Assembly: GCF_900107735.1 (NCBI RefSeq) | Contig: NZ_FNQV01000002.1 | Location: 180,402 to 244,401 of the forward strand | Direction: 5' to 3' | DNA from: Bowdeniella nasicola | GTDB lineage: Bacteria; Actinomycetota; Actinomycetes; Actinomycetales; Actinomycetaceae | DNA length: 64,000 nucleotides | Part shown: positions 18,126 through 27,612 of the stretch, in pieces | Layout: every line of letters begins with the position of its first letter | Position numbering within the stretch: position 1 is the first letter of the stretch | Position numbers and translations under genes: made by a program | Notes under the pieces: model-generated | Told to the model about the DNA's origin: nothing | The model's database searches: none | What the model saw: only the letters and a program-made list of their open reading frames with translations

Positions 18126-18730
18126 GACAGCACGGACGGGGTGTCATCAAGGCAGTTTTCACCCCCATCGCGCGAGCGTTAGTCAAGGCCGGTGTCAGCC
18201 CCGACGCCGTCACGATCACGGGCACGATCGCGGCCTCCGTCGCGGCGTTGGCACTCATCGCGCCGGGCTATCTCATTGCCGGCTCGCTCACCGTCGGCAT
18301 CATCGTTTTCACTGACTCGCTCGATGGGACGATGGCGCGCCTCATTGGCCGCGACTCGCCCTGGGGCTCCTTCCTGGATGCCACTCTCGACCGCATCACC
18401 GACGGCGCAATCTTCGCGGCCATCACGATCTACCTCGCGGGGGTGCCGGGGAGCATCGGCCGCTGGGGACTGTACGCGGGCATTGCTGCCGCGATCCTCG
18501 GCTCCGTCGTGCCCTATGCCCGCGCCCGTGCGGAAGCTTCGGGCTACCAGGCGAGTGTCGGTATCGCCGAGCGATCCGATCGATTGCTCATCGCGCTGCT
18601 GGCCACCCTGCTTGTCGGGTGCGGACTTCCCACCTGGATCTTGCCCGTCGCCCTGACCTACCTCGCTGTTGCCGCGGCCATCACCATCGGTCAGCGCCTC
18701 GCAACGGTGTACCAGCAGGCTCGCCCATGA
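18119..18730 (+). CDS. pgsA: Phosphatidylinositol phosphate synthase (CDP-alcohol phosphotransferase)
   Basis: Membrane enzyme joining CDP-diacylglycerol and inositol-1-phosphate, the first committed step to phosphatidylinositol in actinobacteria. 203 residues. The CDP-alcohol phosphotransferase motif D-x2-DG-x2-AR-x8-G-x3-D-x3-D is complete: DSLDGTMARLIG with Asp at about 66 and 69, then GSFLDATLD with Asp at about 87 and 91. Several hydrophobic helices follow, including AAAILGSVVPYARARAEASG. The ATG at 18119 overlaps the HIT stop by 7 bases; a TTG at 18110 is less likely. Identity as PIP synthase rather than PGP synthase rests on the patA and pimA neighbours. Confidence 0.88.
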   Translation: MLGQHGRGVIKAVFTPIARALVKAGVSPDAVTITGTIAASVAALALIAPGYLIAGSLTVGIIVFTDSLDGTMARLIGRDSPWGSFLDATLDRITDGAIFAAITIYLAGVPGSIGRWGLYAGIAAAILGSVVPYARARAEASGYQASVGIAERSDRLLIALLATLLVGCGLPTWILPVALTYLAVAAAITIGQRLATVYQQARP

Positions 18731-19665
18731 CTGTAACCGACCGGCTGCTCAACGCGGCATTTACCTATGCGCCGCGCCTGCCCGACGGCCTCGTCAGGGC
18801 AGCGTGCGCCTTCGCGGCCGATGTCGCTTGGCTCATCCGCGGTAGCGGTGTCAAGCAGCTGGAAAAGAACCTGCTGCGGATACGCGCGGCTAATCCCGCG
18901 ACGGTGTCAAAAGCGAGCCGGACCGCGATGCGGAACTATTTCCGTTACTACGCCGAAGCCCTGCGGCTGGGCGCCTACAGCAAGGAACAGATTGACGCGC
19001 GGGTCAGCGTCGTCATGAGTGAGGAAGCCCGGCGCGATATCGCCGATGGCTCGACGCTGCTGGCGCTGGGACACCTCGGCAACTGGGACCTTGCCGGCGC
19101 GTGGGGGAGCCGCCACCTAGCCCCGGTGCTGACCGTTGCCGAGCACCTGTCGCCCGAAGAACTCTTCCGAGCGTTCGTCAAGTTGCGCGAGGATGCCGGG
19201 ATGACGATCATCGCCCTGGAACGGGGCTCTCGAGTATTTCCGCAGTTACTTCGCCACTCGCGCGCCAACCATCACCTCGTGTGTCTGCTTGCGGATCGCG
19301 ACCTGTCGCACACGGGCCTTCCGGCCTCGCTGTGTGGGCAGCCGGCTCGTGTCGCCGCAGGTCCGGCGGCGCTATCGCTCGCGGCAAAGATTCCGCTGTA
19401 CTTCGTGGGGATTCGGCACGTTCGCCTGACCGGTCAGGCTCGCCGCGCGGCGGGATCACCGTGGGGGATCGAACTTGAATTCACCGGCCCACTCACAACT
19501 GCAGCGTCGGGGTCTGAGGGCATCGCGGACCTGACCGCCCAGTGGACCGCGGCCATGAGCCACTACCTCGAACGCTACCCGCTGGATTGGCACATGCTGC
19601 AGCCGGTATTTGATGCCGATCTTGATCTCGCTCGCGTCCGAGCCAAACAGGAGGGGGCGGCATGA
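18727..19665 (+). CDS. patA: Phosphatidylinositol mannoside acyltransferase
   Basis: LpxL/HtrB-superfamily acyltransferase of 312 residues that acylates the mannose of PIM at the inner membrane face. The HX4D catalytic motif is visible as LGHLGNWDLAGAW, about residues 117–129. It starts with an ATG overlapping the pgsA stop as ATGA, and its own stop overlaps pimA the same way. This chain of overlaps makes thrS to Nudix a tightly coupled operon. Position and motif match Rv2611c. The acyl donor cannot be read from the sequence. Confidence 0.88.
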   Translation: MTVTDRLLNAAFTYAPRLPDGLVRAACAFAADVAWLIRGSGVKQLEKNLLRIRAANPATVSKASRTAMRNYFRYYAEALRLGAYSKEQIDARVSVVMSEEARRDIADGSTLLALGHLGNWDLAGAWGSRHLAPVLTVAEHLSPEELFRAFVKLREDAGMTIIALERGSRVFPQLLRHSRANHHLVCLLADRDLSHTGLPASLCGQPARVAAGPAALSLAAKIPLYFVGIRHVRLTGQARRAAGSPWGIELEFTGPLTTAASGSEGIADLTAQWTAAMSHYLERYPLDWHMLQPVFDADLDLARVRAKQEGAA

Positions 19666-20846
19666 AAATCGGAATCGTGTGCCCCTACGCCTTCGATGTT
19701 CCCGGCGGCGTGCAGTTTCATATCCGGGACCTCGCCGAATGGCTTCGCGGCAAGGGACACGAGGTCTCCGTCTTCGCTCCGATCGACAAGGGAACCGAGG
19801 TTCCCGACTATTACGTCTCTTCGGGGGGTTCTTTCCCGGTCCCGTACAACGGGTCAACAGCGCGCTTGTGCTTTGGTCCGAAGGCCGCGAAGCGCACCCA
19901 AAAATGGCTCGCGGACGAGAATCTCGACGTCGTCCATATTCATGAGCCGCTTACGCCTTCACTTGGCATGTTGACGCTATGGCAAGCTGAGATTCCGATC
20001 GTCGCGACCTTCCATTCCAACCAGTCGCACTCGCGGGCTATGTGGACCCTGCGCCTGCCCTTTCAGCCGATGCTCGACAAGATCACGGCTCCGATCGCTG
20101 TCTCCTCCGAGGCGCGCCGAACGATTGTGGAACACCTCGGAGCTAATCCGGCGATCATTCCCAATGGCGTCCAACTCTCGAATTTCGACGTGCCAGCCAA
20201 ACCTGAATGGGCGGGTACTCGCATCACCGGCAATCCCGATGCTCCCGTGGTCAGTTTCCTGGCGAGGTTGGACGAGCCTCGAAAAGGGCTTCCCGTCCTG
20301 GCCGCAGCCATTCCCGAGGTCCTCAAGCACTACCCGGATGCCCGCTTCCTCATCGCCGGCAGGGGAGAGGCCAGCACGGAACGTGCCGCCCTAGCTCCCT
20401 ATGGCAATGCGGTCACCTTCCTTGGCGGCATCTCCGAAGCCGACAAGGCGGCACTGTTTGCCTCCAGCGATATCTACGTCGCCTCCCAGACCGGTGGCGA
20501 GTCCTTCGGTATCGTCCTCGTGGAGGCCATGGGAGCCGGAGCTAGTGTCGTGGCATCGGGCATCACAGCGTTTCGTGACGTACTCGACCAGGGACGCGCC
20601 GGAGATCTGTTTACCGTCAACGACCCACACTCCCTTGCCGAGACGATCATCGATGTTCTGCGCAGGGAGCCGGAAGAGCGCACCGCGCGGGACGAATATG
20701 TGCGTGAATGGCGCGGCCAGTACGACTGGGACAGCGTTGGTAAACGGATCGTCTCCACCTATGACTTCGCGGTCTCAGCCGGCGTTCCGCAATCGAGCGC
20801 AGGTCTGTTCGCCGGAGCTTGGAAGAAGAACGGCGATTTGACGTGA
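19662..20846 (+). CDS. pimA: Phosphatidylinositol alpha-mannosyltransferase (GT4)
   Basis: Transfers mannose from GDP-mannose to phosphatidylinositol at the cytoplasmic membrane face. A 394-residue GT-B fold. The N-terminal PYAFDVPGGVQFHIRDLAEW carries the acceptor-side Gly-Gly loop, VVHIHEPLTPSLGML and FHSNQSHSRAMW are typical of PimA, and the C-terminal domain has FLARLDEPRKGLPVLA and the donor-binding EX7E region (GESFGIVLVEAMGAG). It follows patA with a 4-base overlap and precedes a Nudix gene by a GTGA overlap. Presence of pimA shows that PIM-type lipids are made by this organism. Confidence 0.92.
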   Translation: MKIGIVCPYAFDVPGGVQFHIRDLAEWLRGKGHEVSVFAPIDKGTEVPDYYVSSGGSFPVPYNGSTARLCFGPKAAKRTQKWLADENLDVVHIHEPLTPSLGMLTLWQAEIPIVATFHSNQSHSRAMWTLRLPFQPMLDKITAPIAVSSEARRTIVEHLGANPAIIPNGVQLSNFDVPAKPEWAGTRITGNPDAPVVSFLARLDEPRKGLPVLAAAIPEVLKHYPDARFLIAGRGEASTERAALAPYGNAVTFLGGISEADKAALFASSDIYVASQTGGESFGIVLVEAMGAGASVVASGITAFRDVLDQGRAGDLFTVNDPHSLAETIIDVLRREPEERTARDEYVREWRGQYDWDSVGKRIVSTYDFAVSAGVPQSSAGLFAGAWKKNGDLT

Positions 20847-21997
20847 ACTTGCTGCCCTACGTTATCGCCGTCCTCGGTATCGCGCTCCTGATCATTCTCG
20901 TTCGAGCGGTCATTCTTGCTCGCGGCCTCGATCGCTTGCACAAGATGCTCATCTCGTGCCGACACGTTCTAGATGCTCAGCTAGTCGCGCGTGCGGGCGC
21001 AGCCCAGGAACTGGCCGGTTCCGGCCTACTGGACCCCGCCTCGTCAATGCTGCTCGCCGACGCGGCTCACGCCTCGCTCGGCCGGGCCGGAACGATCGTG
21101 GCAGATGGTTTGGAAAAGCAGGAGATCTTCACCTCCGATGGCACGCTGGCCGACGGAATCGTCGATCGCGATCGGGCGCGGGTCGAAACCGAGTTGACCG
21201 CGGTTTTGCGCCAGATCCTCGCCTCGCTGCCCGATCACTCGCCTGCGCGTCGCCTCCCGGCATTCGATGATCTGTTGCTGTCGTGGTACCAGGCCGAGCT
21301 CGCGCGAACCTTCCATGACTCCCGGCAAACTCAGGTCGTGCGCATCCGGCGTGACCACCTCGTACGGATCTTGCGCCTTGCGGGTTTTGCGCCCATGCCG
21401 ACGACCTTTGACGCGGATTTAAAGGGCTCGACATACTCCGCACCGGAGCCGCCCGCGAACCCAGCTCAGGCCTATGCGGCTGAATGGCCCATCGGGCCAT
21501 CGGGTTATCCCGAGCGCGACGCGGCCCGCGTCCTCTTGTTCGACCCCGCCGGACGCATCCTCATGATCCTCGGTCACGATATCGACGACCTAGATCATCG
21601 CTGGTGGTTCACCCCCGGAGGCGGCCGGAGCCCAGAGGAGGATCCGCGCGCCGCAGCCGTCAGGGAGCTGTTCGAGGAAACCGGCATTCAACTTGATCCG
21701 GCAGCGCTGATTGGCCCCATTGCGCAACGCAGCGAGCAATTCCACTTCGCGGCCGCCACTCGCGTCCAGCACGAGCTGTTCTACACCTATACGCTCGACG
21801 CCCCCGTCGACACGCTCGACACCACTCGACACAGCGTCATAGAACAGGACGTCTTGGATGAGTTTGCGTGGCTGACCCCCCAGGAATTGACTGACATGAC
21901 ACAATCAGGCCAGAACGTCTATCCAAGCATGTTGCCTGATTTTGCCTCCACCATTTGGCGTGAGGGCTGGGACGGCACGACGCCAACGATTCGCTAA
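20843..21997 (+). CDS. Membrane-anchored Nudix hydrolase
   Basis: 384 residues. An N-terminal transmembrane helix (YVIAVLGIALLIILVRAVIL) is followed by a helical region of about 150 residues that resembles LemA-like coiled helices, then a Nudix domain with the signature GX5EX7REUXEEXGU seen as GGGRSPEEDPRAAAVRELFE followed by ETGI (about residues 255–278). The GTG at 20843 overlaps the pimA stop and has GGAAGAAG upstream; the TTG at 20819 is less suitable. It has the same place as M. tuberculosis Rv2609c. Substrate unknown; the membrane tether and neighbours suggest a role near lipid-linked nucleotide metabolism. Confidence 0.8.
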   Translation: MNLLPYVIAVLGIALLIILVRAVILARGLDRLHKMLISCRHVLDAQLVARAGAAQELAGSGLLDPASSMLLADAAHASLGRAGTIVADGLEKQEIFTSDGTLADGIVDRDRARVETELTAVLRQILASLPDHSPARRLPAFDDLLLSWYQAELARTFHDSRQTQVVRIRRDHLVRILRLAGFAPMPTTFDADLKGSTYSAPEPPANPAQAYAAEWPIGPSGYPERDAARVLLFDPAGRILMILGHDIDDLDHRWWFTPGGGRSPEEDPRAAAVRELFEETGIQLDPAALIGPIAQRSEQFHFAAATRVQHELFYTYTLDAPVDTLDTTRHSVIEQDVLDEFAWLTPQELTDMTQSGQNVYPSMLPDFASTIWREGWDGTTPTIR

Positions 21998-22010
21998 CGA
22001 GGTCGAAAAG

Positions 22011-22997
22011 ATGACAGAGCTGACCGAGAACGAGGCCCGGGCCGTATCCCAGATCACGGAGCGCGTCGTCTCACACGTCTCGCGGGGGCTCACCGGAAAA
22101 GACGACGTCATCCGATCCGCGTTCCAGGTCATGCTGACCGGCGGCCACCTGCTCATTGAAGACGTTCCCGGCGTCGGTAAAACACTCCTCGCGACGGGCC
22201 TGGCCCGCGCCTGCCAGCTCAGTTTCTCCCGCATCCAGTTCACGGCCGACCTCATGCCCGGTGACATTACCGGCGTGCGGGTCTACAACCCCGCCGACGG
22301 TGCGTGGAAGTTCGAAGCCGGCCCCATTTTTCACGAGTTGGTCCTCGCCGATGAGATCAACCGTTCCGGTCCGCGCACGCAGTCGGCGCTGCTGGAAGCG
22401 ATGGAGGAGCGACGGGTCAGCGTCGATGGCACGACCTACCTCACTCCGCAGCCCTTCTTCGTCATCGCGACCGCCAACCCGGTCGAAATGGACGGCACGT
22501 TCCAGCTGCCCGAAGCTCAGCGCGATCGCTTCACCGCCCGCTTATCCATCGGTTACCTGGACGAAGCAGGCGAGGCTGCCATGGTCGCGGCTCGTACCGC
22601 CGCCCGCCCCGACGAAACCGCGGCTGCGAGCGTGACCGCCGTGACGAGCGCCAAAGACCTGCTCGCCGCCCAGGTCCTGGTGCGCAAGGTTTACGTCGCC
22701 GATGCGCTGTACCGCTACGCCGTCCGCCTGGCCGACGGGACGCGCCGCACCGACGTCTTCCGACTCGGCATTTCTCCCCGCGGCGTCATCCACGTCATTG
22801 TCATGGCCAAAGCCATCGCCATCACCGCGGGCCGCACCCACGTGTTACCCGACGATATTCAGACGGCAGCACACTCGACGTGGCGGCACCGCCTCACGCT
22901 CACCCCGGCGGCGGCGCGCGCCGGCGACAACGTCGGTGACGTCCTGACCAATATCCTGGCCCGCACGCCCCTGCCCTCTCGGACACCGCGCTCATGA
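22011..22997 (+). CDS. MoxR family AAA+ ATPase
   Basis: A 328-residue chaperone-like ATPase. Walker A is VPGVGKT (EDVPGVGKTLLATGLARA), Walker B is LVLADEINRSGPRTQSALLE and sensor 1 is FFVIATANPVEMDGTFQLPE. MoxR proteins usually act on partner proteins with VWA or DUF58 domains. The next gene, overlapping by 4 bases, supplies DUF58 in fusion with a transglutaminase, so the pair is probably one functional unit. The ATG at 22011 follows GAGGTCGAAAAG. Confidence 0.92.
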   Translation: MTELTENEARAVSQITERVVSHVSRGLTGKDDVIRSAFQVMLTGGHLLIEDVPGVGKTLLATGLARACQLSFSRIQFTADLMPGDITGVRVYNPADGAWKFEAGPIFHELVLADEINRSGPRTQSALLEAMEERRVSVDGTTYLTPQPFFVIATANPVEMDGTFQLPEAQRDRFTARLSIGYLDEAGEAAMVAARTAARPDETAAASVTAVTSAKDLLAAQVLVRKVYVADALYRYAVRLADGTRRTDVFRLGISPRGVIHVIVMAKAIAITAGRTHVLPDDIQTAAHSTWRHRLTLTPAAARAGDNVGDVLTNILARTPLPSRTPRS

Positions 22998-25900
22998 GGC
23001 GCGTGCGCCCAAGCCTTGTCGCGATCATCGTGATCGCTCTCATCGCTGGTGCGCTCTGGCTCGCAACGACCTGCAGCCTGCGTGCGGGAGCACTCGCCGC
23101 CGGAGTCCTGGTCGGCATCATCTTTGCGAGCCTCCTCGCCCTCGCGTACCGCGAGCGCAGGATCACGCCGCGACCTCACCACCCGGCCATCACGAGTGGG
23201 CAGGTGCCGACATGGCAGTCCCGCCTGTGGAGCTTCCAGCTGCCGACGCTCGGCTACGGTGTCGCACACCTGCCGCGCTTCGACCTGTTCGCCCTGTTGC
23301 CCTTTGGCCTCGCGCGAGCCGCGAGCCCGGTGCGTAGCGATGAGGACATTCTCGTCCTGCCGCGATCAGCTCCCGCCGATGCGCGCTTGCTGTCCGAGAT
23401 CGTCACGTCCGAGCGCCAGCAGACCTCCTCGATCCTGGACGCGATGCAGGCCCGCGGCTATCTGCCCGGAGACAGTCCCAAATCCATGCACTGGAAGGCG
23501 AGCGCCAAAACCGGCTCGCTCATGACCAAGGTCGCAGAACGCGTCTCAAAACCCATCATCGCGATCGCGATCGACAACCGCACCACGCACGCGGGGGTGT
23601 CCTTCGCCGATGTCCTCGCCACGGCCGTCGGGGTAGCGGAAACCCTCCACGACCTCGGCGCCCAGGTCGCGCTCGTTGGCCCCCGTGGCGAACTGCTCAC
23701 CGTCGGCGACGATGAGCGGGACATGCGCCATACGCTGGCGCTCATCGAACCCGATACCGACCTCGCCGCCGAGCTCGGCTACCTCGATGATGCCCGCGTC
23801 GTGCTGTGGGCCGGGGCGGGAACACCGCCCAGCCAGCTGCGCGGAATCCCGGTTCGAGCAATCCCGATCGCGGATTCCTCCCAACCGGCCGCAAGCCCCA
23901 TGGACGTGACGGGGGTGCGCGCGAGTGAACGCCGCAGGCGCCTAGCGCCAGTCGCCTCCCGACTCTTGCGTGCGCTCCTCGCCTTCGTGGTATCGGTCCT
24001 CGCAGTTCGGATCGTCGCGGAACTCGCTCCTGGCGCGTGGACTCGAACGGCGATGATCGCCGCCGGCATCATCGTTGGGCTGGGGTTCGTGCTGCGCTCG
24101 ATTCGCTCCAGCGATTCGACGATCCTCATCGCCGCTCTCCAGGTGCTCGTTCCCATTGGCCTCTACCTGCGTCAGTTCGGCCTCGATAGCCCGGCCGGGC
24201 TCCTTGGCGGGGGAGCGAACGAACTCGAACGCATGTATCCGGGCGATGCGCCATCGGCGATTCTTGGCACCCTGCTAGCGATCATGACGAGCTTGCTCGC
24301 GATCGCCTTTGACACCGACCTGTCGGCCGGTAGGAGCACCATCCATCTGGTCGAGCGCTCTCGGCGCCGCGGCCTGTGGGTCGGTCCTGCCAGTAGGACT
24401 GGATTGTTCTCTATCATCGTGCTGCTCGTGCTGCTCGCCCTGCCCGAAGTCTTTACCGGGCAACTAGGCGAGCGCATCAACGTCATCCTCGCCGCAGCGG
24501 CGGTGCTCAGCATTGCCGCTCTCCATCTCGCTCGCGTGCGCCTGATGAAAAGCCCCACAACGGTGCTCGCAACCGGACTGGTGGCAATCATCCTCGGGGG
24601 CCTCATCGGGGCCCTAGCACCCTTGACGCCGACCTCCCTGCCGCTGGCACAGCACTTTGCTACCGGCGGAGCGCAATCGCTCTACCGCATCACCGGGATG
24701 ACCTCGCTCGACCCGCGGGTGTCCATCGTGCAAAACTCCATTGCCCCAGCAAACCACCCGATCTTGCGTACCTCCGAAGAGATCTACCTGCGAACTGCGG
24801 TGCTCACCGCATTCGACGGCCGCAGCTGGTCCATGGGCGCTGCCCCCTCGGTTGTTATGGCCAATGGCGGAGCGCCGGAACCAAGCGAGCAGCCGCGCCA
24901 CGAGCTCGAGATCGTGCCCGAGGACGAAATTGCCGGCTTCCTGCCCGTGCCCGTCCGCCCCCTGCAGATCGCCGGACCGGAGTTCGGGGTCTTCATCCCG
25001 CCCGAGGACGCGCCGGCCGTGCGCGCACTTGGCATCATCGACCCCTATCTCGTCGGCTACACCTCGCAGCCCACGATCGAGGATTACCTGAGCGAGACAA
25101 TGTCGGTGTCATCCCAGTCAATGAGTGACCTCAGCGTGGATCCCGATGACCAACGACGCGAGCTCGCCGTCTCCATCGTCGGGGAGAGCACCCAGGTCGA
25201 TGAGCAGCTGGGGGAGTTGTTGCGCTACTTCTCCACTTTTGACTACTCGCTTGACGTGTCTACGCCCGCGGGGGCCGACCCGCTCGAGCACTTTCTTGAG
25301 ACGCGCGAAGGCTACTGCGAACAGTTCGCCGCCGCCTTCGCCCTGTTCGCCAACGATCTCGGCATCCCCGCCCGCGTCGCCGTCGGTTACGCACCAGGCC
25401 GCCCCGACGGCGAGAGCTTCCTCGTTACCAGCGCGCAGGCACACGCGTGGGTCGAGGTCTTCCTCGATGGCTCCTGGATCACCGTTGACCCGACCCCTGG
25501 CGGACCCGCCGTTGACCGTTCCTTGCAGCGCAGACTCGGGACCTTCCCCGGCACGTTGCCCTCGGTTGGGCCGACCCTCGCTCCGACGACTGAGGCCGAG
25601 CCAAGCGCCCCAACAGCCTCTGCGAGCCCGAGCGCGCCGCAGCCCGAACCAAGCGATGTCGGAGCTGCGCCGCGAACAAAGGTCAGTTCTTCGCAGCCGA
25701 GCGAACTGCCGCGCTACCTCGCCCTGCTGGCAGTGCTGGCCTCGATCGCGGCTGCTAGCTTCCTGTACTGGCGGCGCACCACCAGCATCGAGCAGGCCCT
25801 GATTGCTGACGTCGACGACGCCCTGCTCTACGCGCTGCGCCGATCGGGCTCTGGCGTGCCCGAGGGCAGCACTGAGACCCAGCTCGCCGATTCGCTTGCG

Positions 25901-26047
25901 GCCGCGCGCAACGATCTCGCGGCCGAAGCCCGGGAAGCAGCCGAGCTACTCACCCGCGCGAGGTATGCCGCAGCGCCCTTTAAGCCCACGCGGGCCGAAC
26001 GCCAGCGTGCGCGGCAGGTGGCTTCAAAGCTCCGCCGCGAATCATGA
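22994..26047 (+). CDS. Fused DUF58–TgpA-like transmembrane transglutaminase
   Basis: A 1017-residue single open frame joining parts that are normally two genes. Residues 1–55 hold two membrane helices. Residues 110–300 are a DUF58 domain, with GDSPKSMHWKASAKTG at 159–174 (a variant of the usual GD-x-R-x-IDW-x-x-AR). Residues about 325–555 contain many membrane helices as in TgpA/DUF3488 proteins. An extracytoplasmic transglutaminase core follows with a full triad: Cys775 (REGYCEQFAAAF), His817 (QAHAWVEVF), Asp832 (TVDPTPGG). Then come a Pro/Ser/Ala-rich linker, one last membrane helix and a cytoplasmic DUF4129-like tail. The stop of moxR overlaps its ATG. Domain assignment is confident; the substrate is unknown. 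Confidence 0.85.
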   Translation: MRRVRPSLVAIIVIALIAGALWLATTCSLRAGALAAGVLVGIIFASLLALAYRERRITPRPHHPAITSGQVPTWQSRLWSFQLPTLGYGVAHLPRFDLFALLPFGLARAASPVRSDEDILVLPRSAPADARLLSEIVTSERQQTSSILDAMQARGYLPGDSPKSMHWKASAKTGSLMTKVAERVSKPIIAIAIDNRTTHAGVSFADVLATAVGVAETLHDLGAQVALVGPRGELLTVGDDERDMRHTLALIEPDTDLAAELGYLDDARVVLWAGAGTPPSQLRGIPVRAIPIADSSQPAASPMDVTGVRASERRRRLAPVASRLLRALLAFVVSVLAVRIVAELAPGAWTRTAMIAAGIIVGLGFVLRSIRSSDSTILIAALQVLVPIGLYLRQFGLDSPAGLLGGGANELERMYPGDAPSAILGTLLAIMTSLLAIAFDTDLSAGRSTIHLVERSRRRGLWVGPASRTGLFSIIVLLVLLALPEVFTGQLGERINVILAAAAVLSIAALHLARVRLMKSPTTVLATGLVAIILGGLIGALAPLTPTSLPLAQHFATGGAQSLYRITGMTSLDPRVSIVQNSIAPANHPILRTSEEIYLRTAVLTAFDGRSWSMGAAPSVVMANGGAPEPSEQPRHELEIVPEDEIAGFLPVPVRPLQIAGPEFGVFIPPEDAPAVRALGIIDPYLVGYTSQPTIEDYLSETMSVSSQSMSDLSVDPDDQRRELAVSIVGESTQVDEQLGELLRYFSTFDYSLDVSTPAGADPLEHFLETREGYCEQFAAAFALFANDLGIPARVAVGYAPGRPDGESFLVTSAQAHAWVEVFLDGSWITVDPTPGGPAVDRSLQRRLGTFPGTLPSVGPTLAPTTEAEPSAPTASASPSAPQPEPSDVGAAPRTKVSSSQPSELPRYLALLAVLASIAAASFLYWRRTTSIEQALIADVDDALLYALRRSGSGVPEGSTETQLADSLAAARNDLAAEAREAAELLTRARYAAAPFKPTRAERQRARQVASKLRRES

Positions 26048-26091
26048 GATAATGGCACGCGGATAACACGATTCGAGGATGGAGAACACCC

Positions 26092-26850
26092 ATGTCCGGT
26101 CACTCTAAGTGGGCCACGACGAAACACAAGAAGGCAGCCCTCGACGCCAAGCGAGGAAAGCTCTTTGCGCGCTTGATCAAGAACATTGAGGTCTCGGCCC
26201 GCACCGGGGGCGGCGACCCCGCCGGAAACCCGACGCTGTTTGATGCGATCCAGAAGGCCAAGCGCAACTCCGTCCCGGCCGACAACATCGAGCGCGCCGT
26301 CAAGCGCGGCTCCGGCGAGGAAACCGGCGGCGCCGACTGGGAAACCATCATGTACGAAGGCTATGGACCGGGAGGCGTCGCCTTCCTCATCGAGTGCCTC
26401 ACGGATAACCGCAACCGAGCCGCCTCCGACGTGCGCGTCGCGCTCACCCGTAACGGCGCTACGCTCGCCGATCCGGGCTCGGTGTCCTACCTGTTTTCTC
26501 GCAAGGGCGTCATCGTCGTTCCGAAGACGGAGTCCGTCACCGAAGACGATGTGTTTGCCGCCGTGCTGGATGCCGGGGCCGAAGAAGTCGAAGATCATGG
26601 CGAGGTCTTTGAAGTCCGCTGCGAAGCAAGCGATGTTGTAGCCGTGCGCACCGCCCTGCAGGACGCCGGCATCGAGTATGACTCCGCCGAGGCTCAGTTC
26701 GTGCCGGCAACGGAAATTGAGGTCGACCTTGAGGGCGCGAAGAAGTGCTTGAAGCTCGTCGATGCGCTCGAGGACTGCGACGACGTGCAAAACGTCTTCG
26801 CCAACTTCGATGCATCCGATGAGGTCATGGCGCAACTGAACGAGGACTAG
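26092..26850 (+). CDS. yebC: YebC/PmpR family regulatory protein
   Basis: 252 residues starting [20 protein letters not shown], the family signature. Members are DNA-binding regulators or, in more recent work, help ribosomes through difficult proline stretches. Conserved RIVEN-like segments and the acidic domain-II ([14 protein letters not shown]) are present. The ATG at 26092 is preceded by GGATGGAGAA. GATAAT at 26048–26053 may be the -10 box, giving a short leader. It commonly sits just before ruvC in actinobacteria; here a TauE-like gene lies between. Confidence 0.93.
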   Translation: MSGHSKWATTKHKKAALDAKRGKLFARLIKNIEVSARTGGGDPAGNPTLFDAIQKAKRNSVPADNIERAVKRGSGEETGGADWETIMYEGYGPGGVAFLIECLTDNRNRAASDVRVALTRNGATLADPGSVSYLFSRKGVIVVPKTESVTEDDVFAAVLDAGAEEVEDHGEVFEVRCEASDVVAVRTALQDAGIEYDSAEAQFVPATEIEVDLEGAKKCLKLVDALEDCDDVQNVFANFDASDEVMAQLNED

Positions 26851-26852
26851 TC

Positions 26853-27602
26853 CTGAGCCCGCTCATCCTAGCGATCGTGGTGGCCGCCTTCCTCCTCGGA
26901 GGCGGCCTCCAACGTATTTCCGGGATGGGCACCGGGATTGTCGCCGGACCAATCCTGGCGCTGAGCCTGGGGCCCGTGATCGGGGTATTAACGACCAATA
27001 CTGCGGCCATCGCGACCGCGGCGGTCCTGACGATCTCGCTACGGGCCCACGTCGACTGGGGCCGAGTCGCAATGATCTGCGGTCTCGGGACGATCGGGAT
27101 TATCGCGGGCGTCGCTGTGATCCACGCCGTCACCTCCGCCTGGCTTGAGGTGCTGATCGCGGTGCTCCTGCTCGCGGGGCTCGCCCTGACGAGCTTCCGG
27201 CTCGGTAGTCACCCCGCTCGCGCCCGAAGTATCGATGCGGCCAGCGGATTTACCGGCGGTCTCATGAACGCACTCGTAGGCATGGCCGGCCCCATCCTCG
27301 TGATGGATTCGCGGATTACCGGGTGGGACCACGTGCGATTTGCGGCCTCGCTCCAGCCCATTTTTCTGGTACTTAACTCGGTCTCGGTTCTCGCCAAGCT
27401 CATTCCGGGCTTGCCGCCCGGGAGCACCCTGCCGCCCTGGTGGGTCATTCCGGTTGTCATCGCCGCGGTGTTAACAGGTGCCGCTATCGGTGGCCGGTTG
27501 GCGAAACGGATCCCAGCTCACCGCGCACGAGCCCTTGCGATCGTCGTGGCCACGGCCGGCAGCATTTCGCTGTTGGTCAAGGGCCTGTCTGCACTGATCT
27601 AG
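26853..27602 (+). CDS. TauE/SafE family permease (probable CTG start)
   Basis: About 249 residues and roughly eight hydrophobic helices, as in the sulfite/organosulfonate exporter TauE/SafE family. The pattern [13 protein letters not shown] and the repeat-like [15 protein letters not shown] in the second half match the two-fold family layout. Substrate unknown. The first GTG (26877) would cut into the first helix. CTG at 26853 has GAGGA six bases upstream and yields [18 protein letters not shown], a complete N-terminal helix, so CTG is proposed as the start. It begins 2 bases after the yebC stop, implying coupling. Start choice is moderate; family assignment is good. Confidence 0.75.
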   Translation: MSPLILAIVVAAFLLGGGLQRISGMGTGIVAGPILALSLGPVIGVLTTNTAAIATAAVLTISLRAHVDWGRVAMICGLGTIGIIAGVAVIHAVTSAWLEVLIAVLLLAGLALTSFRLGSHPARARSIDAASGFTGGLMNALVGMAGPILVMDSRITGWDHVRFAASLQPIFLVLNSVSVLAKLIPGLPPGSTLPPWWVIPVVIAAVLTGAAIGGRLAKRIPAHRARALAIVVATAGSISLLVKGLSALI

Positions 27603-27612
27603 GATCGAAGCT

